Assembly (NCBI GenBank): GCA_021199655.1
Contig: JAJQHQ010000103.1
Span: 62,001-126,000, forward strand
Length of the DNA: 64,000 nucleotides
Origin: Lachnospiraceae bacterium
Lineage (GTDB): Bacteria; Bacillota; Clostridia; Lachnospirales; Lachnospiraceae
Direction of reading: 5' to 3'
The translations under genes were made by a program, and so were the position numbers. The notes under the pieces are model-generated. The model ran no database searches and had not been told where the DNA came from. It saw only the letters and a list, made by a program, of their open reading frames with translations. This document shows positions 52,801 through 61,159 of this stretch, piece after piece. How positions within the stretch are numbered: position 1 is the stretch's first letter; every line of letters begins with the position of its first letter.

Positions 52801-53730
52801 GAGGTGGCGGAAAAACGCCTCTCTGCCATCCGCGAATTTACGGAGCTCGGCAGCGGTATCCGTATCGCCATGCGCGACCTGGAGATCCGCGGCGCAGGCA
52901 ATCTTTTAGGCAGTGAGCAGTCCGGCCACATGGAGGCGGTCGGCTACGACCTGTACTGCAAGCTTTTGAATGAATCTGTGAAAGAACTGCAGGGCGAGAC
53001 ACCGCCGCAGGATGCGTTTGAGACGACGATCGATCTGGATATTGACGCCTTCATTCCGGAGCGCTATATCCCAAGTGAGGCGCAGAAGCTCGATGTTTAT
53101 AAGCGTATTGCCGCCATCCGCACTGAGGAGGAGCAGGAGGATATGCTCGAAGAGCTGATCGACCGCTTCGGCGAGCCGCCGCGCGCTGTGCAGAATCTTC
53201 TGGCGATCGCCCGCCTTCGTTCGCAGGCGCATGACGCCTGGATCGTGGAGCTTGCCCAGAAAGGGAATGAAATCCGCATCCGCATGTATGAGCGGGCGCA
53301 GATTGACGTAAGCAAAATTGATTCTCTGCTAAAGGATTATAAAGGACGGCTGAAGTTTGTCTTCAGCCCTGCCCCGCGCAAAGCGCCTTCTAATGGGCAG
53401 GGCGACCTGCCGCCGACCGAAGGGAGGGGGCGCCTCCATAGCCCCGCGCAGGCGAGCACCGGCGGCAGCCGCGCTGCAGCCGGGAAGCAGGCGGACGGGG
53501 TACAAGCTGCAGGCACCGGCGGCGCCGCGAAAAGCGCTGCCGCAGCGCCACAGTTCATTTATACCAGCCCTGCCCCACGCAAAGCGTCTTTGAATGGGCA
53601 GGGCAAACTGCCGCCGACCGAAGGGAGGGGGCGCTTCCCGAGCGCCCGCGTAGGCGGAAAAGAGGACAAAGATACCCTGCCGCTCGCGAAAGAACTGGTG
53701 ACGGCGGTTGGGAAGCTGGCGCTCACATAA
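49801..53730 (+). CDS. mfd: Transcription-repair coupling factor with two in-frame palindrome insertions
   Basis: A 1309-residue Mfd, which removes stalled RNA polymerase and recruits UvrA. The UvrB-like N-terminal region is followed by the RNA-polymerase-interacting domain (around 560-620, [19 protein letters not shown]) and the translocase: GDVGYGKTE (705-713), DEEQRFG (about 806) and [16 protein letters not shown]. The C-terminal domain (TRCF) is split by two insertions, residues about 1189-1212 and 1256-1279, each encoded by a family D palindrome ([19 protein letters not shown]). Without them the native order would be [36 protein letters not shown] precedes the ATG at 49801. It follows pth by 13 bp. 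Confidence 0.93.
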   Translation: MRAFTAPMRELGEFEEISQRTARNRGLIQVTGCIDSQKSHFVYCLADAFEQKLMSARKSAVASAASAGEAEVAARPVTLIITYNDLRAKEMYENYRFFNRDVLYFPAKDLIFFQADLQSNLLEQQRIQVLKALAESNSPLTIITTMAACMNRMVPFADWMGHIIEIGNSSELDTEALKKQLLQMGYERTGQVEGPGQFAVRGGIIDIFPLTEENPIRIELWGEEVDSIRSFDVESQRSIENLESVRIYPAAELLPDAAARKKALKRIEKEANAAEKKFREMGTAPKSGQEPEYGTVKESLPGSMGSWQESVQRVRTLLQDCRDELEEMQEPLSMEGFIDYFVNERISFLDYFDPERTLVFLDEPNRMTETGDAVELEFSESMKNRLEKGYVLPGQTKLLFSAQETAAAICRRNAVGLCTLENAKAPWTVSGKYSLTVRSVNPYNNSFEYLVKDLKSWKKSGYRVILLAASRTRGNRLAGDLTDEGLAAFYTEDAAREAQPGEILITYGNAKRGYEYPLIKFVVITESDIFGQEKKKRKKQKRYEGRRISSFSELSVGDFVVHENHGLGIYRGIEKVEVDHVTKDYMKIEYAGGSNLYVPATQLDVIQKYAEGDAKAPKLNKLGTQEWNRTKSKVRTAVREIAQDLVKLYAERQRKDGFTYSEDTVWQREFEEMFPFEETEDQLAAIEDVKRDMQSTKIMDRLICGDVGYGKTEIAIRAAFKAVQDGKQVAYLVPTTILAQQHYNTFTQRMKEFPVRVDLLCRFRTPAEQKKTLTDLKNGLVDIVIGTHRLLSKDVQYKDLGLLVIDEEQRFGVAHKEKIKQLKTDIDVMTLTATPIPRTLHMSLVGIRDMSVLEEAPLERVPIQTYVMEYSEEMVREAISRELSRGGQVYYVYNRVNTIVELTNKIAALVPQARVAFAHGQMKEHELEKIMYDFINGDIDVLVTTTIIETGLDISNVNTMIIHDADTMGLSQLYQLRGRVGRSNRTAYAFLLYHRNKMLKEVAEKRLSAIREFTELGSGIRIAMRDLEIRGAGNLLGSEQSGHMEAVGYDLYCKLLNESVKELQGETPPQDAFETTIDLDIDAFIPERYIPSEAQKLDVYKRIAAIRTEEEQEDMLEELIDRFGEPPRAVQNLLAIARLRSQAHDAWIVELAQKGNEIRIRMYERAQIDVSKIDSLLKDYKGRLKFVFSPAPRKAPSNGQGDLPPTEGRGRLHSPAQASTGGSRAAAGKQADGVQAAGTGGAAKSAAAAPQFIYTSPAPRKASLNGQGKLPPTEGRGRFPSARVGGKEDKDTLPLAKELVTAVGKLALT
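53366..53435 (+). repeat. Family D palindrome in mfd, copy D1
   Basis: CCCTGCCC...GGGCAGGG encloses GCGC-AAA-GCGC and CTTCTAAT, then CTGCCGCCGACCGAAGGGAG. In frame with mfd. D2 differs in the inner stem (ACGC/GCGT) but stays paired. Confidence 0.8.
53567..53635 (+). repeat. Family D palindrome in mfd, copy D2
   Basis: CCCTGCCC...GGGCAGGG with ACGC-AAA-GCGT and CTTTGAAT, then CTGCCGCCGACCGAAGGGAG. 201 bp after D1, in the same orientation and frame. Confidence 0.8.
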
Positions 53731-53758
53731 ATTCCCGGACAAATTTATCGCTCGGATT

Positions 53759-53803
53759 CCCCTGGTGTTTTCGAATGCTTTTCGGAAATGCCGGGGGCTT
53801 TTT
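53759..53803 (+). terminator. Intrinsic terminator of mfd
   Basis: CCCCTGGTGTTTTCG pairs with CGGAAATGCCGGGGG over 15 bp (with G-T pairs), followed by CTTTTTAT. Confidence 0.85.
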
Positions 53804-53901
53804 ATGCGCACGGCTGCGTAAGGAGTTTTTCCGGCTGACGCCGGACGCAGCCCGCGCGTACGAGCAGGAGCCGGTAAGCCACCTCCTGCTCGATTGCGCA
53901 T
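53804..53901 (+). repeat. Family E two-armed palindromic element, copy E2
   Basis: The outer stem ATGCGCA/TGCGCAT closes two hairpins: GGCTGCGT...ACGCAGCC (enclosing CCGGC...GCCGG) and GAGCAGGAG...CTCCTGCTC. It aligns with the reverse complement of 16602-16695. A shorter similar stretch, ACGCAGGGCTGCGCAAGGAA, occurs at about 55797-55817. Confidence 0.65.
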
Positions 53902-53981
53902 GACTTTATTTTTACGGACAATTTACGTTTCGTGATTTTGGAATTTACTTTTCACATCTATACTGTTTCATATGATTAACG

Positions 53982-54146
53982 TTGATCTTTAAAAGGATTT
54001 GTAAAGAGTCCGGAATAAAAAGTGCGATGAAGCGACTGCCTGCAAAGGCGGTGCTTCGAAAAAAGCACGGTTGTGGGACAGCCGCAGTAAAATCGGCGGT
54101 TCTGCGAAAACTGAATAATGATACCAAATCGAAAAGAGGTTCATGT
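53982..54146 (+). other. Structured leader upstream of the phosphoesterase gene
   Basis: Three consecutive hairpins: GAAGC...ACTGCC-TGCAAA-GGCGGT-GCTTC, CGGTTGT-GGG-ACAGCCG, and CGCAG...CTGCG. Features such as GCAAAGG and GGGACAGCCGC recall riboswitch modules, but it does not match any class I know. No T run follows. Confidence 0.4.
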
Positions 54147-55715
54147 ATGAATAAGAAAAAAATTATCAGTATTTTGACTGCGGCCGCAATCATCGGCTCC
54201 GCTATGTCTGCACAGACAGCTTTTGCGTCAACAGACCATTACAATGATTCCAGTGTTACAGGCGGCGACGCATGGAGTGAGTGGGAGAGCGAGTGGGAGA
54301 CGATCGCGACGGATTATACAAAGGTTTCCCTGACTCCGGGCGCAGATGAGACAGAGCTCAACTTTGCGTGGTACAGCGAGAATATCGGAAGCGATGCGAC
54401 CCCGGTGGTCCATTTCGGAACAGACGCGGACGCGTTGGAAGAGTTTACGGGCACCAGCGGAGATGTAAATACAGACCTGACGGGCGGCGTGGAATATCAT
54501 TACAACCATGTGACTGTGACTGGCCTTGAGCCTGAAACCACTTATTATTATACAGTAGAGAAGAACGGTGAGCAGACCGAAGTAAAGGAATATACGACCG
54601 GAAGTCTCGACACAGTGAAAATCCTATATGTAGGCGACCCGCAGATCGGCGCTTCCAAGGGACAGACCCAGGGCGACGGCGAACTGGTAGCAGATGAAGG
54701 CGTAGCAAATACGGCGGCTGAGAACGATGGTTTTGCGTGGAACCGTACACTGGAAATTGCAACGTCTGAAAACAGCGACATCAACTTCATGATTTCCGCA
54801 GGTGATCAGGTGAATAAGACCGGCAGCGCAAAGGAAGAAGAGTATGCGGCTTATCTGGAGTCGGACGTGCTCTCCGGACTTGCGGTAGCGACGACGATCG
54901 GCAACCATGATTCCCTCAATGAGGATTATATGTATCATTTCAACAATCCGAATGCGACAGAGCTTGGCGCAACGACTGCGGGCGGTGATTATTACTACGC
55001 TTACGGCGACGGCCTGTTCATCGTGCTGAACACGAATAACTACAATGTAGCGGAGCATCAGCAGGCAATCGATGAGGCAGTTGCGGCTTATCCGGATGCG
55101 ACATGGCGTGTTGTTACCATGCATCAGGATATTTACGGTACCGGCCTTGACCACTCTGACACGGACGGTATGATCCTTCGTACACAGCTGACGCCGGTAT
55201 TTGACGAGTATGATATCGACGTAGTGCTTCAGGGTCATGATCATACCTACAGCCGTTCGAAGCTTCTGTACGGCGACAGCGAAGACCACGAGAGCTATGA
55301 ATTTTCTCTGAACGAGGATGGCACAGATTATGACTGGGATCACGCGACGAATGTAGAGAGCGGCGAGCAGATCGAGCTGAGTCCGGAAGAGGGCGATGAG
55401 GATGCGGAAGCGGCTCTGGCTGAGTTCCAGGAGGACAACCTCTGTTACACGATCGAGGATGTAGACGGAGATACCGTAACGGATCCGGAAGGTATTCTTT
55501 ATCTGACAGCGAACTCCGCAAGTGGTTCCAAGTTCTATGAGCTGATCACAGCGCAGCAGGACTACATTGAGGAGAGAAGCCAGAACTGGCTGCCGAGCTA
55601 TTCGATCATCACCATGACGGCAGATTCTTTCACTGTAGAGACCTATCAGATTACGGACGATGGCTCTGTAGAGACCATTGACGAGGCATTCACAATCGTG
55701 AAGACTGCAGAGTAA
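54147..55715 (+). CDS. Secreted purple-acid-phosphatase-like metallophosphoesterase
   Basis: A 522-residue protein with a signal peptide (1-27, ending AFA). A fibronectin-III-like purple acid phosphatase N-domain (about 60-155) precedes the calcineurin-type catalytic domain, with the five metal motifs in order: GD164PQ, GD220Q, G252-N-H-D, VTMHQD and G363-H-D-H. It is probably released or surface-associated, taking phosphate from extracellular organic phosphates. It has no wall anchor and carries an acidic insertion (SPEEGDEDAEAALAEF). The ATG at 54147 follows GAGG. A longer frame begins inside the leader. Confidence 0.88.
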   Translation: MNKKKIISILTAAAIIGSAMSAQTAFASTDHYNDSSVTGGDAWSEWESEWETIATDYTKVSLTPGADETELNFAWYSENIGSDATPVVHFGTDADALEEFTGTSGDVNTDLTGGVEYHYNHVTVTGLEPETTYYYTVEKNGEQTEVKEYTTGSLDTVKILYVGDPQIGASKGQTQGDGELVADEGVANTAAENDGFAWNRTLEIATSENSDINFMISAGDQVNKTGSAKEEEYAAYLESDVLSGLAVATTIGNHDSLNEDYMYHFNNPNATELGATTAGGDYYYAYGDGLFIVLNTNNYNVAEHQQAIDEAVAAYPDATWRVVTMHQDIYGTGLDHSDTDGMILRTQLTPVFDEYDIDVVLQGHDHTYSRSKLLYGDSEDHESYEFSLNEDGTDYDWDHATNVESGEQIELSPEEGDEDAEAALAEFQEDNLCYTIEDVDGDTVTDPEGILYLTANSASGSKFYELITAQQDYIEERSQNWLPSYSIITMTADSFTVETYQITDDGSVETIDEAFTIVKTAE

Positions 55716-55761
55716 TACGGGCGGACGGATGAAATAATTACGATCAGGTGTGAGTTATGGG

Positions 55762-55794
55762 CGGCGGGGTTGCGCAAGCAAAACCCGCCGTTTT
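55762..55794 (+). terminator. Intrinsic terminator of the phosphoesterase gene
   Basis: CGGCGGG...CCCGCCG plus TT/AA pairs around a GCGCAAGC loop, followed by TTTT. Confidence 0.8.
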
Positions 55795-55910
55795 ATACGC
55801 AGGGCTGCGCAAGGAAATTTTCCAGCTATTGCTGCCCGCATCTTGGCTGCTGCTCCGTAGTATCATACTCTTCTGCCGCTCGAATTATTATATAAGAAAG
55901 AGGAATTCGA

Positions 55911-57167
55911 ATGAAAAAGAAACTTACAAAGATCATCCTCCCAATACTGATGCTCGCGGCTTTTATCGGGCTGATTCTGTGGGCCAATGATGTGGAGATC
56001 ACAGAGCTGGTAAACCGCAGCGGCCAGACATTTGAAAAAGGAGTGGTCACGGAGATCGTAAAGGATAATCTGCAGTCGGACGGCTCCCGGTCCGGTCAGC
56101 AGACGGTGAAAGTGGAAATGCTCACCGGTGTACGCAAGGGAGAAATCCTGGAGATGACGAGCAGCTCCGGCTATCTGTTCGGCGCCGGGTGTACCGTCGG
56201 AATGCATGTGATCGTCATGCAGAGCGTATCGGGAGATGTGACAGTAGCGAGTGTCTACGTAAAAGACAGGGAATGGGTGATTTATATTTTTGCTGCACTT
56301 TATCTGCTGCTGCTTTGCGTGATCGGCGGAAAGCAGGGCGTCAAAGGATGCCTTGGCCTGATCTTTACCTTTGTGAGTGTGATTTTTCTCTATATCCCCC
56401 TGATTTACCGCGGCTATTCTCCGTTTTGGGTGGCGGTGTTTGTCTGTTTCATTACGACGCTGATCACGATGTATCTGATCGGCGGCGCGACCAGAAAGAC
56501 CATCTGTGCGATCGGCGGAACGATTACGGGAATCTTGAGCGCCGGGATAACGGCGATCCTGTTCAGCAAAGCTTCGGGAATCACCGGCTACAATGTGTCT
56601 GATATTGAGAGTCTCATCACGCTCTGGAATGTGAAAGGGATTCAGGTTGGCGGTCTGCTTTTTTCCGGCCTGCTGATTTCTGCGCTCGGCGCAACGATGG
56701 ACGTAGCCATGTCCGTCTCCAGCGCCATGTATGAGATAGCCAAACAGATGGATGCTGCAAGTGCTGCGACCGCTGCCCTGGCAGAAGCGGCAGGCGAGCC
56801 GGATTCTGCAGATATGGTATCCGTAGAATCAACGGATATTCACAATGGAAAAAATGGAGCAGGCGAAGGCATCAGCAGAAAGGAGCTCTGGCTGGCGGGT
56901 ATGCGTGTTGGCCGGGATATGATGGGGACGGACAGCAATACGCTGATTCTGGCGTTCGTGGGCACCAGCACCAGTACACTGGTACTGGATTACGCCTACA
57001 ATCTGCCTTACCAGCAGCTTATCAATTCCAACAACATTGGTATCGCAATCATGCAGGGGCTTTCCGGAAGCTTCGGCATTGTACTCTCAGTGCCTCTTAC
57101 CGTGACTCTCGGCGCGATTCTGCTTACGAAAAAGAAAAAGGATAATAAGCCTGCCGGGAGATCCTGA
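55911..57167 (+). CDS. YibE/F-family multispan membrane protein
   Basis: A 418-residue protein. One N-terminal helix (about 7-25) and a small outer domain (35-115) lead into seven or so helices beginning WVIYIFAALYLLLLCVIGG. The family signature LIGGATRKTICAIGGTITG and the final GTSTSTLVLDYAYNLPYQQLIN region (quoted in part: STSTLVLDYAYN) are present. A 45-residue hydrophilic loop (about 290-330) interrupts helices. YibE/F proteins are suspected peptide or metabolite exporters; function is unproven. GAGG precedes the ATG. Confidence 0.85.
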   Translation: MKKKLTKIILPILMLAAFIGLILWANDVEITELVNRSGQTFEKGVVTEIVKDNLQSDGSRSGQQTVKVEMLTGVRKGEILEMTSSSGYLFGAGCTVGMHVIVMQSVSGDVTVASVYVKDREWVIYIFAALYLLLLCVIGGKQGVKGCLGLIFTFVSVIFLYIPLIYRGYSPFWVAVFVCFITTLITMYLIGGATRKTICAIGGTITGILSAGITAILFSKASGITGYNVSDIESLITLWNVKGIQVGGLLFSGLLISALGATMDVAMSVSSAMYEIAKQMDAASAATAALAEAAGEPDSADMVSVESTDIHNGKNGAGEGISRKELWLAGMRVGRDMMGTDSNTLILAFVGTSTSTLVLDYAYNLPYQQLINSNNIGIAIMQGLSGSFGIVLSVPLTVTLGAILLTKKKKDNKPAGRS

Positions 57168-57371
57168 TCACCCGATCAGCACCTGCTTCCCCCGAAAGGC
57201 AAATCCAATCTGCTTTAAAGCTCTCTGAACCGTGTCGGCAAGAAAGGGTGAGGGTTTATTCTGAAATTACACCTTGCGAACCGGCACAGTCCGTGGTAAG
57301 CTTTGGATATAGCAGCAGAAAGCTCCCTGTGAAGGGACGGGACAGTGGTACAGAATGAGCGGGGCGGTGTA

Positions 57372-58964
57372 ATGGGAATCTATATTAATCCCGGCTACAA
57401 CGGGTTCGAAGAAATCCGAAGAGATATTTACGTTGATAAAACAGGGCTTATCGCGTATGTGAACAGCCTGATCGGGAAACCGAAGCCATTGGTCAGCTTC
57501 AGCAGGCCAAGGCGCTTTGGCAAATCTTTTGATGCGAACATGTTGTGTGCATATTACGACAGAAGCTGTGATTCCAGATTCCTGTTTGAGAATCTTGAAA
57601 TTTCCAGGGATCCTGATTTTGAGAAACATCTGAATCAATATAACGTGATTTCCTTTGATGTGACGGGGTTCATTGCGGACGCAAAGGAAAAAGGGACGAA
57701 TATTGTTTTTGAGATAAAGAATTCTGTTTTGAAAGAATTAAGAGAGCTTTTTCCGGATTGTATAGATACGGAAGAAAGCAATCTGGGGAAAGCATTGTAT
57801 GCTGTTGTATCGAGAGGAAACGCGAAATTTGTTTTTGTAATTGATGAATGGGATGCGCTGTTTCGGGAATTTAAGAATGACAGACAGCTTCATAAGGATT
57901 ATATTTTATTCCTGCGCAATCTTTTTAAGAATAAGGATTTGACAGGTAAAACGATTGCGGCAGCTTATATGACAGGCATTCTTCCCATCAAAAAATATGG
58001 AACAGAGTCTGCTTTGTCTGATTTCAGGGAATTTTCCATGACGGATCCGCTGATCTTATCAAAGTATGTTGGCTTTACGGAAGCTGAAGTGCGTATGCTG
58101 TGTGACAGATATGATACGGATTTTGAAGAAATGAAGCAATGGTATGATGGCTATTCCTTTGAGGACATGAGTTCCGTCTATAGCCCCAATTCGGTTATGA
58201 GCGCGATCAATTTCAGACGTTTTAAAAGCTATTGGACGCAGACGGAGACTTTTGAAGGCCTGAAAAATTATATTGGTATGGACTTTGACGGACTCAAAGG
58301 GGCGATTACAGAGATGCTGGGCGGCGAGCGTGTCAGCGTAAAGATAAGTTCTTTTCAGAATGATATGACCTCTTTTCAAAATAAAAATGATGTGCTGACG
58401 CTTCTGATTCATCTGGGATATTTGGCTTATGATGCGAAAAAAAGGGAGGCGTACATTCCGAATCTGGAAGTGGCGGAAGCATACGAAGATGCTGTGAATA
58501 ATGAAAAATGGGGGATTGTCGGCGAAGCGGTAGCCGATTCTGAAAAGCTGCTCGAAGCGACACTGAGAAAAGATGCGGACGCGGTAGCGGAAGCGTTAGA
58601 GATGACGCATGAATCGGTGTCTTCTGTTCTGCAGTATAATAATGAAGCTTCGTTAAGCTGTGCGATTACGATTGCGTATTATACGGCAAAACGGTTTTAC
58701 CGTATTGTAAGGGAACTTCCGTCTGGCAAAGGCTATGCGGATCTGGCATTTATTCCGCGCCGGGGAACGGATAAACCGGCTATGATTGTAGAACTGAAAT
58801 ATGATAAAGACGCAGACTCTGCGATCAGACAGATTCATGATAATCGTTATGACGGTGTTTTGAAAGAATATGTGGGAAATCTGCTGCTGGTCGGGATTAA
58901 TTATGATAAAGAGGCAAGAGGAGAAGACGCGAAGAAGCATAGCTGTATTATCGAACCGGCATAA
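57372..58964 (+). CDS. AAA-ATPase-like protein with C-terminal PD-(D/E)XK nuclease domain
   Basis: A 530-residue protein of the common clostridial and Bacteroides family that joins an AAA-ATPase-like domain (PF09820 type) to a DUF1703-type nuclease. Walker A is R47-R-F-G-K-S52, Walker B FVFVIDEWD (about 162-170), and the nuclease site YADLAFIPR...MIVELKYDK. These genes occur in many copies and behave like mobile or defence-linked units; the precise role is unknown. The start is the ATG at 57372; the GTG at 57345 lacks a ribosome site. AT-richer than neighbouring genes, suggesting transfer. Confidence 0.8.
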   Translation: MGIYINPGYNGFEEIRRDIYVDKTGLIAYVNSLIGKPKPLVSFSRPRRFGKSFDANMLCAYYDRSCDSRFLFENLEISRDPDFEKHLNQYNVISFDVTGFIADAKEKGTNIVFEIKNSVLKELRELFPDCIDTEESNLGKALYAVVSRGNAKFVFVIDEWDALFREFKNDRQLHKDYILFLRNLFKNKDLTGKTIAAAYMTGILPIKKYGTESALSDFREFSMTDPLILSKYVGFTEAEVRMLCDRYDTDFEEMKQWYDGYSFEDMSSVYSPNSVMSAINFRRFKSYWTQTETFEGLKNYIGMDFDGLKGAITEMLGGERVSVKISSFQNDMTSFQNKNDVLTLLIHLGYLAYDAKKREAYIPNLEVAEAYEDAVNNEKWGIVGEAVADSEKLLEATLRKDADAVAEALEMTHESVSSVLQYNNEASLSCAITIAYYTAKRFYRIVRELPSGKGYADLAFIPRRGTDKPAMIVELKYDKDADSAIRQIHDNRYDGVLKEYVGNLLLVGINYDKEARGEDAKKHSCIIEPA

Positions 58965-59019
58965 GGATATAAGGAATTTTGCAGACCCATAAATAAGGAA
59001 ATTTGCAGGCAAAAACAGG

Positions 59020-59048
59020 TTGACAAATCCGCTCTCATATGCCAAAAT
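59020..59048 (+). promoter_or_regulatory. Promoter of the tryptophan ECF operon
   Basis: TTGACA at 59020-59025, a 17-bp spacer, then CAAAAT at 59043-59048. It is about 25 bp before the T-box stem I. Confidence 0.6.
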
Positions 59049-59069
59049 AATTTAAACAAATTTAAGAAA

Positions 59070-59457
59070 AACCGATGATGTGAAGGTCAAACAGGAGATG
59101 CGCTCACAGAGAGCGGGTGGTGCTGGGATACCCGCAGTAAGCAGCCTGCAAATGGGTCACGGAGGGTGAAGTGAACACCGCGTGTGGAGCCTGATGCCGG
59201 ATATAGTATACCGATATAACAATATCATCAGTATTGCAGCGGTCAGGGATTGCGGATAGTAGCTGAGACGTACGCCTGCGTTAAAGGCCGGAAATGTGTT
59301 CGCATTTCGCAGAGAGGTTGTCTTGTGTTTCATTAGGAAAAGGAAGGAGCCCGGTTCAGGGTTGGCCGGTTCCGGCTGGTTCGATGAAGCGCAGGATGGC
59401 AAGTAAGGTGGTACCGCAGAAGAATGATCTGTCCTTATACATGGGGCAGATTTTTTT
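59070..59457 (+). promoter_or_regulatory. T-box riboswitch with UGG (Trp) specifier
   Basis: Stem I is closed by GTGA/TCAC and CAGG/CCTG with the specifier strand CAAATGGG between; the UGG at 59153-59155 is followed by G and the stem, the usual position of the codon. AGAGAGCGGGTGGTGCTGGG is the stem I distal arm. AAGGTGGTACCGC (59405-59417) is the T-box sequence that pairs with uncharged tRNA. The linker between holds stem II/III hairpins. It controls a four-gene ECF transporter. Confidence 0.88.
59427..59457 (+). terminator. T-box-controlled terminator
   Basis: ATCTGTCC...GGGCAGAT stem followed by TTTTTTT (59451-59457), immediately after the T-box antiterminator sequence. Confidence 0.9.
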
Positions 59458-59685
59458 ACTTTACAGATATTTTTATGATTAAAGTAAAAACGCTTCACAA
59501 GGTTGCATTCTTAATGAATGGCTGTGCCAGGGTATTTTCCTGCTCCTGTAAAAGCAGAATAGCGGCAGTGATTGAAAACAGTAATCGTTTTGATCAGTCC
59601 GGTATCTGTGAGAAATGACACATTTTCCTTCTCCTGCGGGTGCGGCGGGGGATGGGTTTATTACAGGCACGGAAAGGGAAAAATC

Positions 59686-60231
59686 ATGGCAGAGAAAAGA
59701 CAGGTTACAAATGACAACCAAACCGGCTTAAGGAACATCAACAATCTGATCCTGGTGGGAATCATGATGGCAGTGGGCGTAGTGCTGCGCCTGTGCGCGG
59801 GCTTTCTGGTGCTGGGAAATATGCACCCGAATTTCCTGATCGCGACGTACTGCCTCTCCATTCTGGTGGTCCGCCCGAATATAAGGGAAGCGGCGATCAT
59901 CGGCTTTATCTCCGGCTGCATCAGCCAGATCGGGACGTCCATGGCGTGGCTCGGACTTGGCAGTGAGACGCTCGGCGCAATCGTGATGTGCCTGCTGGTG
60001 ACCATTCCGAATCCGCTTCCGAAGGCAGGGAAAGCGCTTGTATACACGTTTATTACTACCCTGTGCTCCGGCTTTGCGTTTATCGGGCTGGCGGCACTGA
60101 CCTATGCGAATCCGATGCCGATGGCACAGTTCCTCAACATGGCGCTTGTCACGGTGGTGACTGCGGCGCTGAACTGCGTGATCGTTACGGTTTTAAGCAT
60201 TCCTGTGGATAAGATCATTAATAAAGAGTGA
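59686..60231 (+). CDS. ECF transporter substrate-binding (S) component, probably for tryptophan
   Basis: A 181-residue membrane protein with about five or six helices, starting after a short polar head (NLILVGIMMAVGVVLRLCAG). It resembles the TrpP/QueT-like S components in size and in the GNMHPNFLIATYCLSILV and GFISGCISQIGTSMAW segments. The substrate is inferred from the Trp-specific T-box directly upstream. AAAGGGA precedes the ATG. It is the first gene of a group with its own two ATPases and T protein, 18 bp before the first ATPase. Confidence 0.75.
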   Translation: MAEKRQVTNDNQTGLRNINNLILVGIMMAVGVVLRLCAGFLVLGNMHPNFLIATYCLSILVVRPNIREAAIIGFISGCISQIGTSMAWLGLGSETLGAIVMCLLVTIPNPLPKAGKALVYTFITTLCSGFAFIGLAALTYANPMPMAQFLNMALVTVVTAALNCVIVTVLSIPVDKIINKE

Positions 60232-60249
60232 TAAAAGGCAGAGTCAGAT

Positions 60250-61092
60250 ATGATCGAATGTAAGGATTTCAGCTTTTGCTATAAAGGGCAGGAACAGAAT
60301 GCCCTGACTAATATCAATCTTGTGATCGAGGACGGGGATTTTCTCGGCATCACGGGGAATTCCGGCGCGGGGAAATCCACGCTGACCTACGCGTTTTCCG
60401 GCATTGTGCCGCACCATTTTCCGGGGGACTTTTATGGATCGGTGACGGTGAACGGCAAGGATACCGTGGATGTGCAGACAGAGGAGCTGGCGCGGTTTGT
60501 CGGAGAGGTTTTTCAGGACATCGACAGCCAGATGGTGTCCTCTGAGGTGGAGGATGAGATCCTGTTCGGTCTGGAGAATTTTGGGCTGCCCCATGATCAG
60601 ATCGGACAGAGACTGGATGAGGTGCTCTCGATGCTGAAGATCAGCGACCTGCGGCACCGTCAGATCAGCTCGCTCTCCGGCGGACAGAAGCAGAAGGTGG
60701 CGATCGCCTCGATCCTGGCGATGCAGCCGGAGATCATCGTGCTGGATGAACCGACCGGCGAGCTGGATCCGCAGAGTACGATCATGATCTATGAAATATT
60801 GAAACAGCTGAACGAGGAGTTTGGCAAGACGATCATCGTCGTGGAGCAGAAAATCATGGTTTTAAGTCAGTACGCGAAACGGATTGCCGTGCTGGATGAG
60901 GGGAAACTGGTCTTTGACGGAAAAAGCAATGAGATTGTCGATCAGCAGGAATTATTTGATTCGCTGGGCATCAGTGTGCCGCGGGTCGTCCGTCTGGGGA
61001 ACCGACTGAAGGCTGAAGGGCTTTATAGCGGGCCGGTTCCCACGGACGTCGATCAGGCCGAGGTGATGGTGAGGGAGGTGCTGGGATGCTGA
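60250..61092 (+). CDS. ecfA1: ECF transporter ATPase (EcfA1)
   Basis: A 280-residue ABC ATPase with GNSGAGKST (Walker A), LSGGQKQKV (signature), IIVLDEPTGELDP (Walker B) and the EQK switch region. Like other EcfA proteins it carries a C-terminal extension for the coupling helices. It pairs with the next ATPase. Its last codons contain a copy of the ribosome site and start of the following gene (GAGGGAGGTGCTGGGATGCTGAAA), as noted in the findings. Confidence 0.9.
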   Translation: MIECKDFSFCYKGQEQNALTNINLVIEDGDFLGITGNSGAGKSTLTYAFSGIVPHHFPGDFYGSVTVNGKDTVDVQTEELARFVGEVFQDIDSQMVSSEVEDEILFGLENFGLPHDQIGQRLDEVLSMLKISDLRHRQISSLSGGQKQKVAIASILAMQPEIIVLDEPTGELDPQSTIMIYEILKQLNEEFGKTIIVVEQKIMVLSQYAKRIAVLDEGKLVFDGKSNEIVDQQELFDSLGISVPRVVRLGNRLKAEGLYSGPVPTDVDQAEVMVREVLGC

Positions 61093-61159
61093 AAGCAGAG
61101 CACGTACTTCCCTGCAGCCCGGCTGCGGGATTATTGACGAAGATGAGGGAGGTGCCGGG

